Assembly (NCBI RefSeq): GCF_000173735.1
Contig: NZ_ACCB01000004.1
Coordinates: 62,001-126,000 of the forward strand
Length of the DNA stretch: 64,000 nucleotides
Direction of reading: 5' to 3'
Source of the DNA: Yersinia aldovae ATCC 35236
GTDB lineage: Bacteria > Pseudomonadota > Gammaproteobacteria > Enterobacterales > Enterobacteriaceae
Of this stretch, positions 22,369 through 32,539 are shown in pieces. Below the pieces are notes generated by a model, which saw only the letters and a program-made list of their open reading frames with translations, ran no database searches and had not been told where the DNA came from. Numbering within the stretch: position 1 is the stretch's first letter; each line of letters opens with the position of its first letter. The position numbers and the translations under genes were made by a program.

Positions 22369-22914
22369 ATGGCAGAAAACCAAAATAATCTGATCTGGAT
22401 CGATCTGGAAATGACGGGTCTCGATCCTGAAAGGGATCGGATCATCGAGATTGCCACTTTGGTCACCGATGCTAACCTTAATATCCTGGCAGAAGGCCCG
22501 GTTCTGGCGGTTCACCAGTCTGATGAACAGCTTGGGCTAATGGATGAGTGGAATGTGCGCACTCATACCGGCAGTGGTTTGGTCGAGCGGGTTAAAGCCA
22601 GCCCATTTAGTGACCACGATGCTGAACTGCAAACCATTGAATTTTTGAAACAATGGGTGCCCGCAGGGATATCGCCTATTTGTGGTAACAGTGTGGGCCA
22701 GGACCGCCGTTTCCTGTTCCGTTATATGCCAGAACTTGAAGCCTATTTCCACTACCGTTATTTGGATGTCAGCACCTTAAAAGAGCTGGCACGCCGCTGG
22801 AAACCTGAAATCCTGCCAGGCTTTAAAAAGCAAAATACCCATCAGGCACTGGATGATATCCGTGAGTCAGTGGCCGAGCTTGCCTATTACCGCGAGCATT
22901 TTATTCAATCTTAA
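22369..22914 (+). CDS. orn: Oligoribonuclease
   Basis: DEDDh 3'-5' exonuclease that degrades 2-5-nt RNAs, including the pGpG made from cyclic di-GMP. 181 residues. ExoI is [14 protein letters not shown] (Asp and Glu metal ligands), ExoII includes [11 protein letters not shown], and ExoIII has [10 protein letters not shown] with the catalytic His. AACAGGCAGGAAAAATC precedes the ATG. Same place as in E. coli, upstream of the tRNA-Gly cluster. Confidence 0.97.
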   Translation: MAENQNNLIWIDLEMTGLDPERDRIIEIATLVTDANLNILAEGPVLAVHQSDEQLGLMDEWNVRTHTGSGLVERVKASPFSDHDAELQTIEFLKQWVPAGISPICGNSVGQDRRFLFRYMPELEAYFHYRYLDVSTLKELARRWKPEILPGFKKQNTHQALDDIRESVAELAYYREHFIQS

Positions 22915-22920
22915 CCCCCC

Positions 22921-23224
22921 CTTCGTCCTTGACGCTGCGGGGGTGTTAGCTGCGCTCACTTACCCGAATCACTTACTTATGTAAGCTCATCGGGGTGCGT
23001 TTGCTGGCAGCCTACCCGCAGCCCCAATGACTTTGGGGTTTCCCTTCGAGCTTGAAGTTGCGGGGGTGTTAGCTGTGCTCACTTACCCGAATCACTTACT
23101 TATGTAAGCTCATCGGGGTGCGTTTGCTGGCAGCCTACCCGCAGCCCCAATGACTTTGGGGTTTCCCTTCGAGCTTGACGTTGCGGGGGTGTTAGCTGTG
23201 CAACTCCAATGATTTTGGGTATAT
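22921..23224. repeat. Tandem ERIC-like repeat, period 123 bp
   Basis: Unit 1 is 22921-23043 and unit 2 is 23044-23166, near-identical with an exact 123-bp period. Unit 3 starts at 23167, follows the pattern for about 30 bp and then skips to the unit's end (CAACTCCAATGATTTTGGGTATA). Each unit has the palindromic core CCGAATCACTTACTTATGTAAGCTCATCGGG split by a few bases, as in ERIC elements. A single relative lies at 16448-16558. Confidence 0.8.
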
Positions 23225-23308
23225 ACTCAGCCCTGTGCCGATTAAAACGCCACATTGCTGATTTAATCGGCACTTGAATCGAAAAATGATTTTTTTGCTT
23301 TCAGGGGG

Positions 23309-23336
23309 TTGCGGCAAAACGGATTTCTCGTATAAT
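23309..23336 (+). promoter_or_regulatory. Promoter of the tRNA-Gly operon
   Basis: TTGCGG (23309-23314), 16-bp spacer and a perfect TATAAT (23331-23336), followed by a GC-rich discriminator GCGCACCCCG, as in stringently controlled stable-RNA promoters. It is 80 bp before the first tRNA. Confidence 0.75.
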
Positions 23337-23415
23337 GCGCACCCCGTACCGATGAAGATTTTGCTAACAAGCGAAGACAGATTTAGTACGAGTTTAGAAT
23401 GAAAAACGGCACCAA

Positions 23416-23491
<76 letters not shown>

Positions 23492-23582
23492 ATCTTTAGC
23501 AATAAAGATAAGTGACCGGCAGTATCAAAAAATTTTTCAGGCGTAAAAAGTAAAAGTGAAGCGTTGTTGTCATCTCTACGAC

Positions 23583-23658
<76 letters not shown>

Positions 23659-23729
23659 AATTTTTATTTCTGAATAAGCAGTCAATACCAAATGCTGTCA
23701 CATACAGCAGGGTGCATCAGCATCTCAAT

Positions 23730-23805
<76 letters not shown>

Positions 23806-24113
23806 ATCTTTCCAATCAAATTCATTCTATTTATCCACAGCTGCGTGCTGCGCTACGCCACAACATACATACAATGTATTAACTTCTTCAACAGAGTTAT
23901 CCACAGATTCTGTTCTTTTTCTATTCAGTGGATATTTTAATCGATTTTATTTCCTCTTTTGTATCTATCTGATTTAAAGACATATATTTTTATGTGAAAA
24001 CGTTATGCCGATCACTTGTGCTTTTTTTTGCACTTGATTGCCAAGGCATTTTTATTTTTATGCACAGGAAAACTCCGATCTCATTCATTAAAGAAATAGA
24101 TTAGGGGGAGCTA
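23806..24113. other. datA: datA-like intergenic region with DnaA boxes
   Basis: 308 bp of AT-rich DNA between the tRNA-Gly cluster and queG. It has three perfect DnaA boxes in one orientation: TTATCCACA at 23831-23839 and 23897-23905, and TTATGCACA at 24058-24066. In E. coli the DnaA-titrating, DDAH-promoting locus datA lies beside glyVXY in this same gap. One-mismatch IHF-like sequences are present (for example AATCAAATTCATT near 23816) but not decisive. No protein gene is evident. Confidence 0.65.
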
Positions 24114-25268
24114 TCAAGCATCTCGTGGCAGACCCTTTTCTATAGCTCTAATCAGTCGTTTTTTCTGTGGCGATTGTACGTCCCCAATCAGTGTAGACCG
24201 TCTTTCTAATTGTTGTGAAATTGACCAAAGAATATGTTCATCTAGCATTGGATTAAGTCCAAGGCGTGCTTCCAGTGCCAGTACGATGCTATCGAGATAA
24301 GGGGCGTTGCCAAGTGCTACTGAGATGTTGCGCAGCCAGCGTAGATGGCCGATACGACGAATCGCTGACCCCTCGGTGACCCGCAGGAACTTCTCTTCAT
24401 TCCAGGCGAATAAATCCAGCAGTTGTGGTGTGTGCAGTACGGTGCGCGGGCTGAAATCGGCTTCATCGGTGAGTTGCGAGAAGCGGTTCCACGGGCAGAT
24501 CAACTGGCAATCATCACAGCCATAAATGCGATTGCCCATCAGTGGGCGAAACTCTTCCGGAATAGCCCCTTCCAGCTCGATGGTCAGATAAGAGATACAA
24601 CGGCGTGCATCCACGGTATAAGGGGCGACAATGGCCCCAGTCGGGCAGGTGGTGATGCAGGCAACACAGCGCCCGCATTGTTCTTCCTGCACTTTATCGA
24701 CCGGTAGTGGCAGGTCAATCAGCAACTCGCCGAGAAAGAACCACGAACCCGCATCACGATTTAAAATCAGTGAGTGCTTACCAACCCAGCCAATACCGGC
24801 TTTGGCTGCCAGCGAGCGCTCCATAATTGGCGCAGAATCCACAAACGGGCGGAAATTAACATCACCGCCAGCCTGCTCCAGACAGTAGTTCTGAATCATA
24901 TCGCCCAATTTCTTCAGGCGCTGGCGCAGCAATTTATGATAATCACGACCCAGGGCATAACGGCTGACATAGCCCAGTGCAGGATTATTCAAGGTGCTGG
25001 CAAATGCGGCCTTGGCGGGCAGATAATTCATCCGCACGCTAATCACCCGCAAGGTTCCGGGCAGCAATTCATGAGGGCGTGCGCGCAGCATACCGTGGCG
25101 GGCCATCCAGTCCATTTCGCCATGGTATTGCTTATCAAGCCAGGCCTGTAGGCGTGGTTCTTCCGCAGACAAATCTGTGTCGCAGATACCCACTTGCTGG
25201 AAACCTAGCGATTGGCCCCATTGCTTGATATGTTGGGCTAATTGATTCAAATCGAGGGGGTGTGCCAT
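24114..25268 (-). CDS. queG: Epoxyqueuosine reductase QueG
   Basis: Cobalamin- and Fe-S-dependent enzyme performing the last step of queuosine synthesis in tRNA. The ATG at 25268 ([15 protein letters not shown]) gives 384 residues matching the family; the frame stays open 210 bp upstream, but that part lies inside nnr. Two [4Fe-4S] motifs: CGRCVACITTCPTGAI (about 195-210) and CDDCQLICPWN (about 245-255). SAPIMERSLAAKAGIGWVGKHS is the cobalamin/substrate region. Its start codon overlaps that of the divergent nnr gene by 2 bases. Confidence 0.96.
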   Translation of the reverse strand: MAHPLDLNQLAQHIKQWGQSLGFQQVGICDTDLSAEEPRLQAWLDKQYHGEMDWMARHGMLRARPHELLPGTLRVISVRMNYLPAKAAFASTLNNPALGYVSRYALGRDYHKLLRQRLKKLGDMIQNYCLEQAGGDVNFRPFVDSAPIMERSLAAKAGIGWVGKHSLILNRDAGSWFFLGELLIDLPLPVDKVQEEQCGRCVACITTCPTGAIVAPYTVDARRCISYLTIELEGAIPEEFRPLMGNRIYGCDDCQLICPWNRFSQLTDEADFSPRTVLHTPQLLDLFAWNEEKFLRVTEGSAIRRIGHLRWLRNISVALGNAPYLDSIVLALEARLGLNPMLDEHILWSISQQLERRSTLIGDVQSPQKKRLIRAIEKGLPRDA

Positions 25269-26781
25269 GACGGACCATAGTAAGAAACAAATCAGTGTTA
25301 GTTTACCACACTCTGTTTTTTCTGCGGACTGGGTGCGCCAGAATGAAGCTATCGCAGCGGCACACTTCTCCCTGAGCTTGTTTGACCTGATGACCCGAGC
25401 CGGGGATGCTGCTTTTGAATTGGCCCGCAAGCAGTACCCGGCGGCGCGCCATTGGCTCATTTTATGTGGGCACGGCAATAACGGTGGTGATGGTTACATC
25501 GTTGCTCATCGTGCAATGGCGGCGGGTTTTAATGTCACACTGATTGCTTGTCCGGGTAACCGTCCACTGCCAGCAGAGGCGCATCAAGCGCAATCACTCT
25601 GGTTGGCCGACGGCGGTTCCATTAATCAACCTGACATCCCCTGGCCGCAACATGTGGATCTGATTATTGATGGTTTACTCGGCATTGGTCTGCGGGCCGC
25701 ACCGCAAGGGGCTTATGCTACGCTAATTGACACCGCAAACCGCCATCGGGCGGCAAAAGTTGCTCTGGATATTCCCTCTGGGCTGAGCGCCGATAGTGGT
25801 GCGGCACCCGGTTCAGTCATGCGTGCCGACCACACCCTGACGTTTGTTGCATTGAAGCCCGGCTTGCTTACCGGCCAAGCCCGCGACTGGGTGGGGCATT
25901 TGCACTGTCATGATCTGGGATTGACGCAATGGCTAGCGGCTCAACCGGTACACATTGAACGAATGACGGCTGACAATCTGTTGCAATGGCTGAAACCCCG
26001 TCGCCCTTGTGCTCATAAAGGTGAGCATGGGCGGTTACTGCTGGTGGGTGGGGATAAAGGGTTGGGAGGGGCGATTCGCATGGCAGGGGAAGCCGCGCTG
26101 CGGAGTGGTGCCGGGCTAGTGCGAGTACTTACTCACATTGAGCATGTGGCACCGATTCTGGCCGCGCGCCCAGAGTTGATGGTGCAGGAATTAAGTGATG
26201 AAACGCTTGAACAAGGTATACGCTGGGCTGATGTATTGGTAGTCGGGCCGGGGTTAGGGCAATCTGATTGGAGCCGGAATGCTCTGAATATATTGCAACA
26301 GAGTGATAAACCAGCATTATGGGACGCAGATGCTCTCAACTTGCTGGCATTAAATCCGCAGAGGCGTCAGAATCGGGTATTGACACCGCACCCTGGCGAA
26401 GCCGCTCGTCTGCTTGGTTGCCGCGTCGCTGATATTGAAAGTGACCGCTTACTTTCCGCCCGTAACATCGTTAAACAATATGGTGGGGTGGTGATCTTGA
26501 AAGGGGCTGGTACGCTTATTGCCAGTGAACAAGGCGAGATGGCGATTGCTGATGTGGGTAATGCTGGTATGGCCTCCGGGGGTATGGGGGATATTCTGTC
26601 CGGTATTATTGGGAGTTTGATAGCACAAAAGCTGGTGTTGTATGATGCTGCCTGCGCGGGGTGTGTTGTGCACGGCGCTGCCGCAGATACACTGGCTGAA
26701 GTTCAAGGCACTCGGGGTTTACTGGCCACAGATCTATTGCCGGTTATTCCGAAGTACGTTAATCCTGAGTTAGCAAGATAG
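25267..26781 (+). CDS. nnr: Bifunctional NAD(P)HX epimerase/dehydratase
   Basis: Repairs hydrated NAD(P)H: the N-terminal YjeF_N domain epimerises R- and S-NAD(P)HX and the C-terminal carbohydrate-kinase-like domain dehydrates S-NAD(P)HX with ADP. 504 residues. The epimerase motif [17 protein letters not shown] is at about 73-89; the C-terminal domain has [23 protein letters not shown] and [20 protein letters not shown] with the catalytic Asp. Starts ATG 25267, overlapping the divergent queG start. Eleven bp separate it from tsaE; together they begin a long plus-strand operon. Confidence 0.96.
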   Translation: MTDHSKKQISVSLPHSVFSADWVRQNEAIAAAHFSLSLFDLMTRAGDAAFELARKQYPAARHWLILCGHGNNGGDGYIVAHRAMAAGFNVTLIACPGNRPLPAEAHQAQSLWLADGGSINQPDIPWPQHVDLIIDGLLGIGLRAAPQGAYATLIDTANRHRAAKVALDIPSGLSADSGAAPGSVMRADHTLTFVALKPGLLTGQARDWVGHLHCHDLGLTQWLAAQPVHIERMTADNLLQWLKPRRPCAHKGEHGRLLLVGGDKGLGGAIRMAGEAALRSGAGLVRVLTHIEHVAPILAARPELMVQELSDETLEQGIRWADVLVVGPGLGQSDWSRNALNILQQSDKPALWDADALNLLALNPQRRQNRVLTPHPGEAARLLGCRVADIESDRLLSARNIVKQYGGVVILKGAGTLIASEQGEMAIADVGNAGMASGGMGDILSGIIGSLIAQKLVLYDAACAGCVVHGAAADTLAEVQGTRGLLATDLLPVIPKYVNPELAR

Positions 26782-26791
26782 ATATCACAGA

Positions 26792-27262
26792 ATGAAAGAA
26801 CTCGTTTTACCTTTGCCTGATGAGGCAGCGACCGTTGCATTGGGGGCCGCTTTGGCCCACGCCTTCAATGGAGCCAGCGTTATATACCTGTTCGGCGATT
26901 TAGGTGCCGGCAAAACGACATTCAGCCGTGGCTTTCTTCAGTCACTGGGCCACAATGGGCATGTAAAAAGTCCCACTTATACGTTGGTCGAACCTTATGC
27001 CCTGAATCCGAGGCCGGTTTACCATTTTGACCTGTATCGTCTGGCTGACCCCGAGGAGCTGGAGTTTATGGGGATTCGCGATTATTTCGATAAGCAGGCT
27101 ATCTGCCTGGTGGAGTGGCCACAACAAGGGGCTGGGTTCCTGCCTCAAGCCGATGTAGAACTGCATTTGGCGTATCAGGATGAAGGGCGTGAAGCCCGCT
27201 TGGTCGCTATCTCTGATGCTGGTGCCGCTGTGTTGCGCCGTTTAGCTGCTGTGCAAGGATAA
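26792..27262 (+). CDS. tsaE: tRNA threonylcarbamoyladenosine synthesis ATPase TsaE
   Basis: ATPase partner of TsaB and TsaD in t6A37 formation on ANN-decoding tRNAs. 156 residues with Walker [16 protein letters not shown] at about 31-45, conserved [17 protein letters not shown] and the ICLVEWPQ motif. Located 11 bp after nnr and abutting amiB, as in E. coli. Confidence 0.96.
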   Translation: MKELVLPLPDEAATVALGAALAHAFNGASVIYLFGDLGAGKTTFSRGFLQSLGHNGHVKSPTYTLVEPYALNPRPVYHFDLYRLADPEELEFMGIRDYFDKQAICLVEWPQQGAGFLPQADVELHLAYQDEGREARLVAISDAGAAVLRRLAAVQG

Positions 27263-27263
27263 T

Positions 27264-29162
27264 GTGACGATGATGCATAGCGCGATGCCACTGAATTGTT
27301 TAAAGAAAATAGCACGCTGGAAACGCTATTTCACTGCCATAATGCTGGTCGTTTTGAGTTTTTTAACTCTGCCATCGGCATTCGCCATGAAGCTAACTGA
27401 CATCAAAGTAACCAATGGGGCGAGTGAAAGTAAGGTTACGCTCAGCTTTGACGGCAAGCCGATTTACGCCTTTTTCTCATTAAGCTCGCCAGAGCGGGTG
27501 GTGTTGGATGTGCGCCAAAGTGGCAACTTATCCGGTTTACCGCTGGAATTTAGCGGGCAGAATCTACTGAAAAGAATTCGCTCCAGCACCCCGAAAGATG
27601 CGCAAAGTACCCGTTTGGTGCTGGAATTGACGCAGAAAGTGAAAACGCGCGCGGTAACACAGCAGTCGGGCAGCAATTACACCGTCGTCATTACTATGAC
27701 GGCCGCCGCACCCGCACGTCAGGCGCAAACCACGTTAAGCCCGAATAATCCTCCGCTAAGTCAAACCAATACACCTAGCCCCAATGCCGGTCGTTTGACG
27801 GCGAGTTCGAGCACCACCGCGCCACGGGTGACGACGCCGACAACGCCGGCGAAAAATCCATTTAACAATCAGCCAACCATCGTGATGAGCAGCAGTGAAA
27901 TCACGACCAATACCGCTCGTCCGATTAAAAAAGCCAGTGTTACCAACAGCTCCCGTGTTGTGGTGGCGATTGATGCCGGACATGGTGGTCAAGACCCTGG
28001 TGCGATTGGGCAAAATGGCCTGAAAGAGAAGAATGTCACTATTGCCATTGCCCGCCGGCTTGAAGCCATGCTTGACAGTGACCCGATGTTTAAACCGGTG
28101 CTAACTCGAAATGGCGACTATTTTATTTCGGTGATGGGCCGCTCTGATGTGGCACGTAAACAGAGTGCCAACGTGCTGGTGTCCATCCATGCGGATGCGG
28201 CACCTAATCGCAGCGCGACCGGAGCCTCGGTTTGGGTATTGTCGAACCGCCGCGCCAACAGTGAAATGGGTAACTGGCTGGAGCAGCATGAGAAGCAATC
28301 TGAGCTGCTGGGTGGGGCAGGTGATGTGCTGGCCAATACCGCCTCTGATCCCTATTTAAGTCAGGCGGTACTGGATTTGCAATTTGGTCACTCGCAGCGT
28401 GTGGGTTACGACGTTGCCACCAAGGTACTGAACGAACTGCAAACTGTGGGTAATATCCATAAGCGCCGGCCTGAACATGCCAGCCTTGGTGTATTACGTT
28501 CACCGGATATTCCGTCGTTACTCGTGGAAACCGGTTTTATCAGTAATAGTACGGAGGAGCGGCTGCTTGGCAGTAGCGCGTATCAGGAGAAAATTGCTCG
28601 AGCCATTTATAAAGGCCTGCGCAGTTATTTCCTCGCGCATCCGCTACAAGCCGACCCAAAGGTCGAAAACCGCCCGCTAATTGAAACGGCGGCGGTTGAT
28701 TCATCTTCACAACGTTCAGGTGTTAGCCAGCCAGAGCCGGTGGTCAGCAGCATCGCGAGCAGCGGCAGGTTATCTGCCGCCAAGCCTGTAGCGACAGATA
28801 CCGTTACGAAAAATAGAAGCCAGATTCATAAAGTACAACGTGGCGAAACTTTATCCGGTATTGCCAGTCAGTACGGCGTCAGCATGGCGGTGTTGCGGCA
28901 AAACAATACGCTGAAAAATGATGTGGTGTGGGTAGGGCAGCGTTTGAAAGTGCCTGCCACGGGCAGCAGTGCGGCGGCGGTTGCACCGAAAGCTAAAGTA
29001 ATAGCCAAAAATAAAACAATAAGACATCAGGTGAAGCGCGGCGATACACTCTCTGCCATTGCGGCCAGATACGGCGTGTCGATGAGTGAGATTGAGCGAG
29101 CGAACAAGATAAAGTCAGGTAACGTACAGCTCGGTCAAACGCTCACTATCCCACAATCGTAA
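27264..29162 (+). CDS. amiB: N-acetylmuramoyl-L-alanine amidase AmiB
   Basis: Periplasmic zinc amidase that splits septal peptidoglycan for daughter-cell separation, activated by EnvC. 632 residues from GTG 27264, where AAGGA is 4 bases upstream; in-frame ATGs at 27270 and 27273 are alternatives. There is a signal peptide ending near PSAFA, an AMIN domain (about 42-140), a Thr/Pro/Asn-rich linker, the Amidase_3 catalytic domain starting [18 protein letters not shown] with SIHADAAP and a C-terminal [12 protein letters not shown]. Two LysM domains follow at about 525-570 and 585-630. E. coli AmiB has one LysM annotated as standard and is much shorter (445 aa). Confidence 0.94.
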   Translation: MTMMHSAMPLNCLKKIARWKRYFTAIMLVVLSFLTLPSAFAMKLTDIKVTNGASESKVTLSFDGKPIYAFFSLSSPERVVLDVRQSGNLSGLPLEFSGQNLLKRIRSSTPKDAQSTRLVLELTQKVKTRAVTQQSGSNYTVVITMTAAAPARQAQTTLSPNNPPLSQTNTPSPNAGRLTASSSTTAPRVTTPTTPAKNPFNNQPTIVMSSSEITTNTARPIKKASVTNSSRVVVAIDAGHGGQDPGAIGQNGLKEKNVTIAIARRLEAMLDSDPMFKPVLTRNGDYFISVMGRSDVARKQSANVLVSIHADAAPNRSATGASVWVLSNRRANSEMGNWLEQHEKQSELLGGAGDVLANTASDPYLSQAVLDLQFGHSQRVGYDVATKVLNELQTVGNIHKRRPEHASLGVLRSPDIPSLLVETGFISNSTEERLLGSSAYQEKIARAIYKGLRSYFLAHPLQADPKVENRPLIETAAVDSSSQRSGVSQPEPVVSSIASSGRLSAAKPVATDTVTKNRSQIHKVQRGETLSGIASQYGVSMAVLRQNNTLKNDVVWVGQRLKVPATGSSAAAVAPKAKVIAKNKTIRHQVKRGDTLSAIAARYGVSMSEIERANKIKSGNVQLGQTLTIPQS

Positions 29163-29177
29163 GCGAAAGGAACTGCT

Positions 29178-31085
29178 ATGCCGATTCAGATTCTACCACC
29201 ACAGCTTGCCAACCAAATTGCCGCCGGTGAAGTGGTAGAGCGGCCTGCATCGGTAGTGAAAGAGTTGGTGGAAAACAGCCTGGATGCTGGGGCGACACGG
29301 ATTGATATCGATATCGAACGGGGTGGCGCGAAGCTGATTCGTATCCGTGATAACGGTTGTGGGATCAGTAAAGCGGATTTATCCCTGGCACTGGCGCGTC
29401 ATGCCACCAGTAAGATAAGTTCGCTGGAAGATTTGGAAGCCATCCTCAGTATGGGGTTTCGCGGCGAGGCATTAGCCAGTATCAGCTCAGTCTCCCGCTT
29501 GATCCTGACTTCACGTACCGCCGATCAGAATGAAGCCTGGCAAGCGTATGCTGAAGGGCGTGACATGGCGGTGACCATCAAACCGGCGGCGCATCCGGTG
29601 GGCAGTACGCTTGAAGTGTTGGATCTATTTTATAACACACCCGCGCGGCGCAAATTTATGCGCACTGAAAAAACCGAATTTGGTCATATTGATGAAGTGG
29701 TGCGGCGCATTGCGCTGGCGCGTTTTGATGTAGCAATTAATTTGAGCCATAACGGTAAGTTAGTGCGCCAATACCGCGCAGCACCAGACCCTTCTCAGCA
29801 TGAACGGCGTTTGGCCAGCATCTGTGGCCCGGCGTTTTTGCAGCATGCACTGGCCATTTCCTGGCAACACGGTGATTTGACTATTCGTGGCTGGGTGGCA
29901 GACCCTGCCGCAAGCCGTACACTCACTGAAATGCAATATTGCTACGTCAATAACCGCATGATGCGCGACCGGTTGATCAATCACGCCATTCGTCAGGCTT
30001 ATCAGGATCTGCTCAAAGACGATCAGCAGCCAGCGTATGTGCTGTATCTGGATATTGACCCGCATCAGGTGGATGTCAACGTCCATCCGGCGAAGCATGA
30101 AGTGCGTTTCCATCAGGCGCGGCTGGTGCATGATTTTATTTATCAGGCGGTGACCACGGTTTTACAACAAACCGCCACGCCGGTGCTGAGCATTAATGAC
30201 GATGGCGAAGAGATCGAGGCTCCACGCTGGCAGCCGGAAAACCGCATCGCGGCTGGGGTGAATAAATATGCCCAACCAGAACCCGTTAAAGCTAATCCGG
30301 CAGAATATGTCGTGCCAGCCGCGCGAGCGGAGTCATCAGAGCGAACAACTGGCTCACCACGGGCAGCCCGTGAGCACGTCACTCCTGCCTATCACGCAGG
30401 GCAGCCGTATCAGAAGCAACAAGGCGAATTATATCGCCAACTGGTGCAGCCCGCGGCAGTGGATACACCGATTGATGTTATCACCGCACCCAGACACCGC
30501 TTACCCGCAGACGAACCGCTTCAGGGCGATAGCTACAGCTTTGGTCGGGTATTAACCATCATCGCCTCTTGCTATGCGCTGATCGAATATCAGCAAAGTG
30601 TGGCATTATTGGCCCTGCCGGTGGCCGAGCGTGGCTTAAAACAGGCACAACTGACTCCGCCCCCGCAGGGGCTACGCCCGCAACCCTTATTAATTCCGTT
30701 GAAACTGACATTAGATAAGCACGAGGCGGCGGCAGGTCTGCGTCATCAGAACTTATTGGTTACTATGGGAATAGAACTGGCAGTTGAACACTCAAGAGCG
30801 ACCTTGCGTGCGGTATCTTTACCATTACGCCAACAAAATTTACAAAAACTGATACCGGAACTGTTAGGCTATCTGTCGCAGCATGAAGAGATATCGCCAG
30901 ATGCTCTCGCCACATGGATTGCTCGCCATCTTGGCAGTGAACATGAGGTTTGGAATGTGTCTCAAGCGATACAGTTATTGACGGATGTTGAGCGTCTTTG
31001 CCCGCAGTTGGTGCAGTCCCCTCCTGCTGGGCTATTACAACCTATTGATATAAAGGCTGCATTGGCAACCCTGACACATGAATAA
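29178..31085 (+). CDS. mutL: DNA mismatch repair protein MutL
   Basis: GHKL ATPase that links MutS mismatch recognition to MutH and UvrD. 635 residues. ATPase motifs: [51 protein letters not shown] variable Pro/Gln/Ala linker spans about 345-430, followed by the C-terminal dimerisation domain. The endonuclease motif DQHAxxExxxxE of non-MutH organisms is not seen, as expected where MutH exists. AAAGGAACTGCT precedes the ATG; 8-bp overlap with miaA. Confidence 0.97.
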   Translation: MPIQILPPQLANQIAAGEVVERPASVVKELVENSLDAGATRIDIDIERGGAKLIRIRDNGCGISKADLSLALARHATSKISSLEDLEAILSMGFRGEALASISSVSRLILTSRTADQNEAWQAYAEGRDMAVTIKPAAHPVGSTLEVLDLFYNTPARRKFMRTEKTEFGHIDEVVRRIALARFDVAINLSHNGKLVRQYRAAPDPSQHERRLASICGPAFLQHALAISWQHGDLTIRGWVADPAASRTLTEMQYCYVNNRMMRDRLINHAIRQAYQDLLKDDQQPAYVLYLDIDPHQVDVNVHPAKHEVRFHQARLVHDFIYQAVTTVLQQTATPVLSINDDGEEIEAPRWQPENRIAAGVNKYAQPEPVKANPAEYVVPAARAESSERTTGSPRAAREHVTPAYHAGQPYQKQQGELYRQLVQPAAVDTPIDVITAPRHRLPADEPLQGDSYSFGRVLTIIASCYALIEYQQSVALLALPVAERGLKQAQLTPPPQGLRPQPLLIPLKLTLDKHEAAAGLRHQNLLVTMGIELAVEHSRATLRAVSLPLRQQNLQKLIPELLGYLSQHEEISPDALATWIARHLGSEHEVWNVSQAIQLLTDVERLCPQLVQSPPAGLLQPIDIKAALATLTHE

Positions 31086-32019
31086 TATGGAAAATCTAAC
31101 TCGGCCACCGGCAATTTTTATCATGGGGCCAACCGCGTCGGGTAAAACAGCGCTTTCCATCGCGCTGCGGCAGCGGCTCCCTGTAGAGTTAATCAGCGTT
31201 GACTCTGCTTTGATCTATCGTGGTATGGATATCGGCACAGCCAAGCCTGGCGCAGCAGAGTTAGCGTTGGCACCACACCGGTTGATTGATATCCGCGATC
31301 CAGCAGAATCATACTCTGCCGCCGATTTCCGTAAAGATGCATTAAAAGAGATGGCCGACATCACCGCAGCCGGGCGAATTCCGCTGTTGGTGGGGGGGAC
31401 CATGTTGTACTTTAAAGCCTTGTTGGAGGGGTTATCTCCGTTACCCTCCGCAGACTTGCCAGTGCGCCAGCGTATAGAACAGCAGGCAGCAGAGCAGGGT
31501 TGGGAGGCGTTGCATCAGCAGTTGGCCGAGATAGACCCGGTTGCTGCGGCGCGAATTCACCCTAATGATCCCCAAAGGCTCTCCAGAGCACTGGAAGTTT
31601 TTTATATTTCAGGTAAAACTTTAACGGAACTGACTAAAATTTCGGGTGAAACCTTACCTTATCGGGTTCACCAATTTGCGATTGCGCCTGTTAGCCGGGA
31701 ACTCTTGCACCGGCGGATTGAATTACGTTTTCATCAGATGCTGGATGCTGGGTTTGAACAAGAGGCTAGGGCGCTTTTTGACCGTGGTGATTTGCATACG
31801 GATTTGCCAGCTGTTCGTTGTGTGGGATACCGACAAATGTGGTCTTATCTGTCGGGTGAGATTGATTACAACGAAATGGTTTACCGCGGAGTTTGTGCGA
31901 CACGTCAACTGGCAAAGCGCCAAATGACCTGGTTGCGAGGCTGGAGTTCAGTACAATGGCTCGACAGTGATAAGCCGGGAGAGGCTTTAGACTCTGTAAT
32001 ACAGGTTGTTAGTGCATAG
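31078..32019 (+). CDS. miaA: tRNA dimethylallyltransferase MiaA
   Basis: Adds the isopentenyl group to A37 of UNN-decoding tRNAs. 313 residues with P-loop [51 protein letters not shown] and RCVGYRQMW. The start ATG 31078 lies inside the last codons of mutL (8-bp overlap); a second in-frame ATG is at 31087. A promoter for hfq is expected within this gene, as in E. coli, but I did not locate it. Confidence 0.97.
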   Translation: MNNMENLTRPPAIFIMGPTASGKTALSIALRQRLPVELISVDSALIYRGMDIGTAKPGAAELALAPHRLIDIRDPAESYSAADFRKDALKEMADITAAGRIPLLVGGTMLYFKALLEGLSPLPSADLPVRQRIEQQAAEQGWEALHQQLAEIDPVAAARIHPNDPQRLSRALEVFYISGKTLTELTKISGETLPYRVHQFAIAPVSRELLHRRIELRFHQMLDAGFEQEARALFDRGDLHTDLPAVRCVGYRQMWSYLSGEIDYNEMVYRGVCATRQLAKRQMTWLRGWSSVQWLDSDKPGEALDSVIQVVSA

Positions 32020-32135
32020 GTTGAATGATTGTGTACAATTGATTAGTACTCAACGCGCAGATTTTTTTTACGCAGTTTATTTTCGAGCCGATAGGTTCTT
32101 AGTTAAAAACAACAAGCAAATAAGGAAAATATAGA

Positions 32136-32441
32136 ATGGCTAAGGGGCAATCTTTGCAAGATCCGTTCCTGAACGCATTGCGTCGTGAACGGGTTCCGGT
32201 TTCTATTTATTTAGTGAATGGCATTAAACTGCAGGGCCAAGTTGAGTCTTTTGATCAGTTTGTCATTCTGTTAAAAAACACAGTTAGCCAGATGGTTTAT
32301 AAGCACGCCATCTCTACTGTTGTGCCTTCTCGCCCGGTTTCGCATCACAGCAATAATCCGAGTGGTAGCACCAATAATTATCATGGTAGTAATCCGTCTG
32401 CGCCGCAACAGCCGCAGCAGGATAGCGATGACGCTGAATAA
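32136..32441 (+). CDS. hfq: RNA chaperone Hfq
   Basis: Hexameric Sm-like protein that pairs sRNAs with mRNAs. 101 residues: [42 protein letters not shown] (Sm1), then [19 protein letters not shown] with the Sm2 YKHAIS, then a disordered Asn/Ser/Gln-rich tail with acidic end DSDDAE. AAGGAAAATATAG before the ATG. Followed by a 14-bp perfect hairpin and hflX. Confidence 0.98.
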
Positions 32442-32464
32442 AGCGCATTGCTGGTCGACCATGA

Positions 32465-32503
32465 CGGAGAACATAAGCAACGGATTCGGGCTTATGTTCT
32501 CCG
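32465..32503 (+). other. Long perfect hairpin between hfq and hflX
   Basis: CGGAGAACATAAGC (32465-32478) pairs without mismatch to GCTTATGTTCTCCG (32490-32503) around an 11-base loop. No T-run follows, so it is unlikely to be a full intrinsic terminator; it may stabilise hfq mRNA 3' ends or attenuate hflX. Confidence 0.7.
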
Positions 32504-32539
32504 CACTAGCGGTTTTGATCCGTTTGAGAGGTTGCACGT

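Larger units (their letters stand above)
22915..23415. other. orn to tRNA-Gly intergenic region
   Basis: 501 bp. The first 310 bp are tandem ERIC-like units (22921-23224). The remainder is the upstream region and promoter of the three-gene tRNA-Gly operon. No protein gene seen. Confidence 0.7.

Noticed and set aside
22921-23224. Possible CRISPR array
   Set aside because: Units are 123 bp and contiguous with no unique spacers, and there are no cas genes; the sequence is ERIC-like.
25269-25478. N-terminal extension of queG by 70 residues
   Set aside because: It lies inside divergent nnr and is not similar to QueG; the conserved N-terminus starts at 25268.
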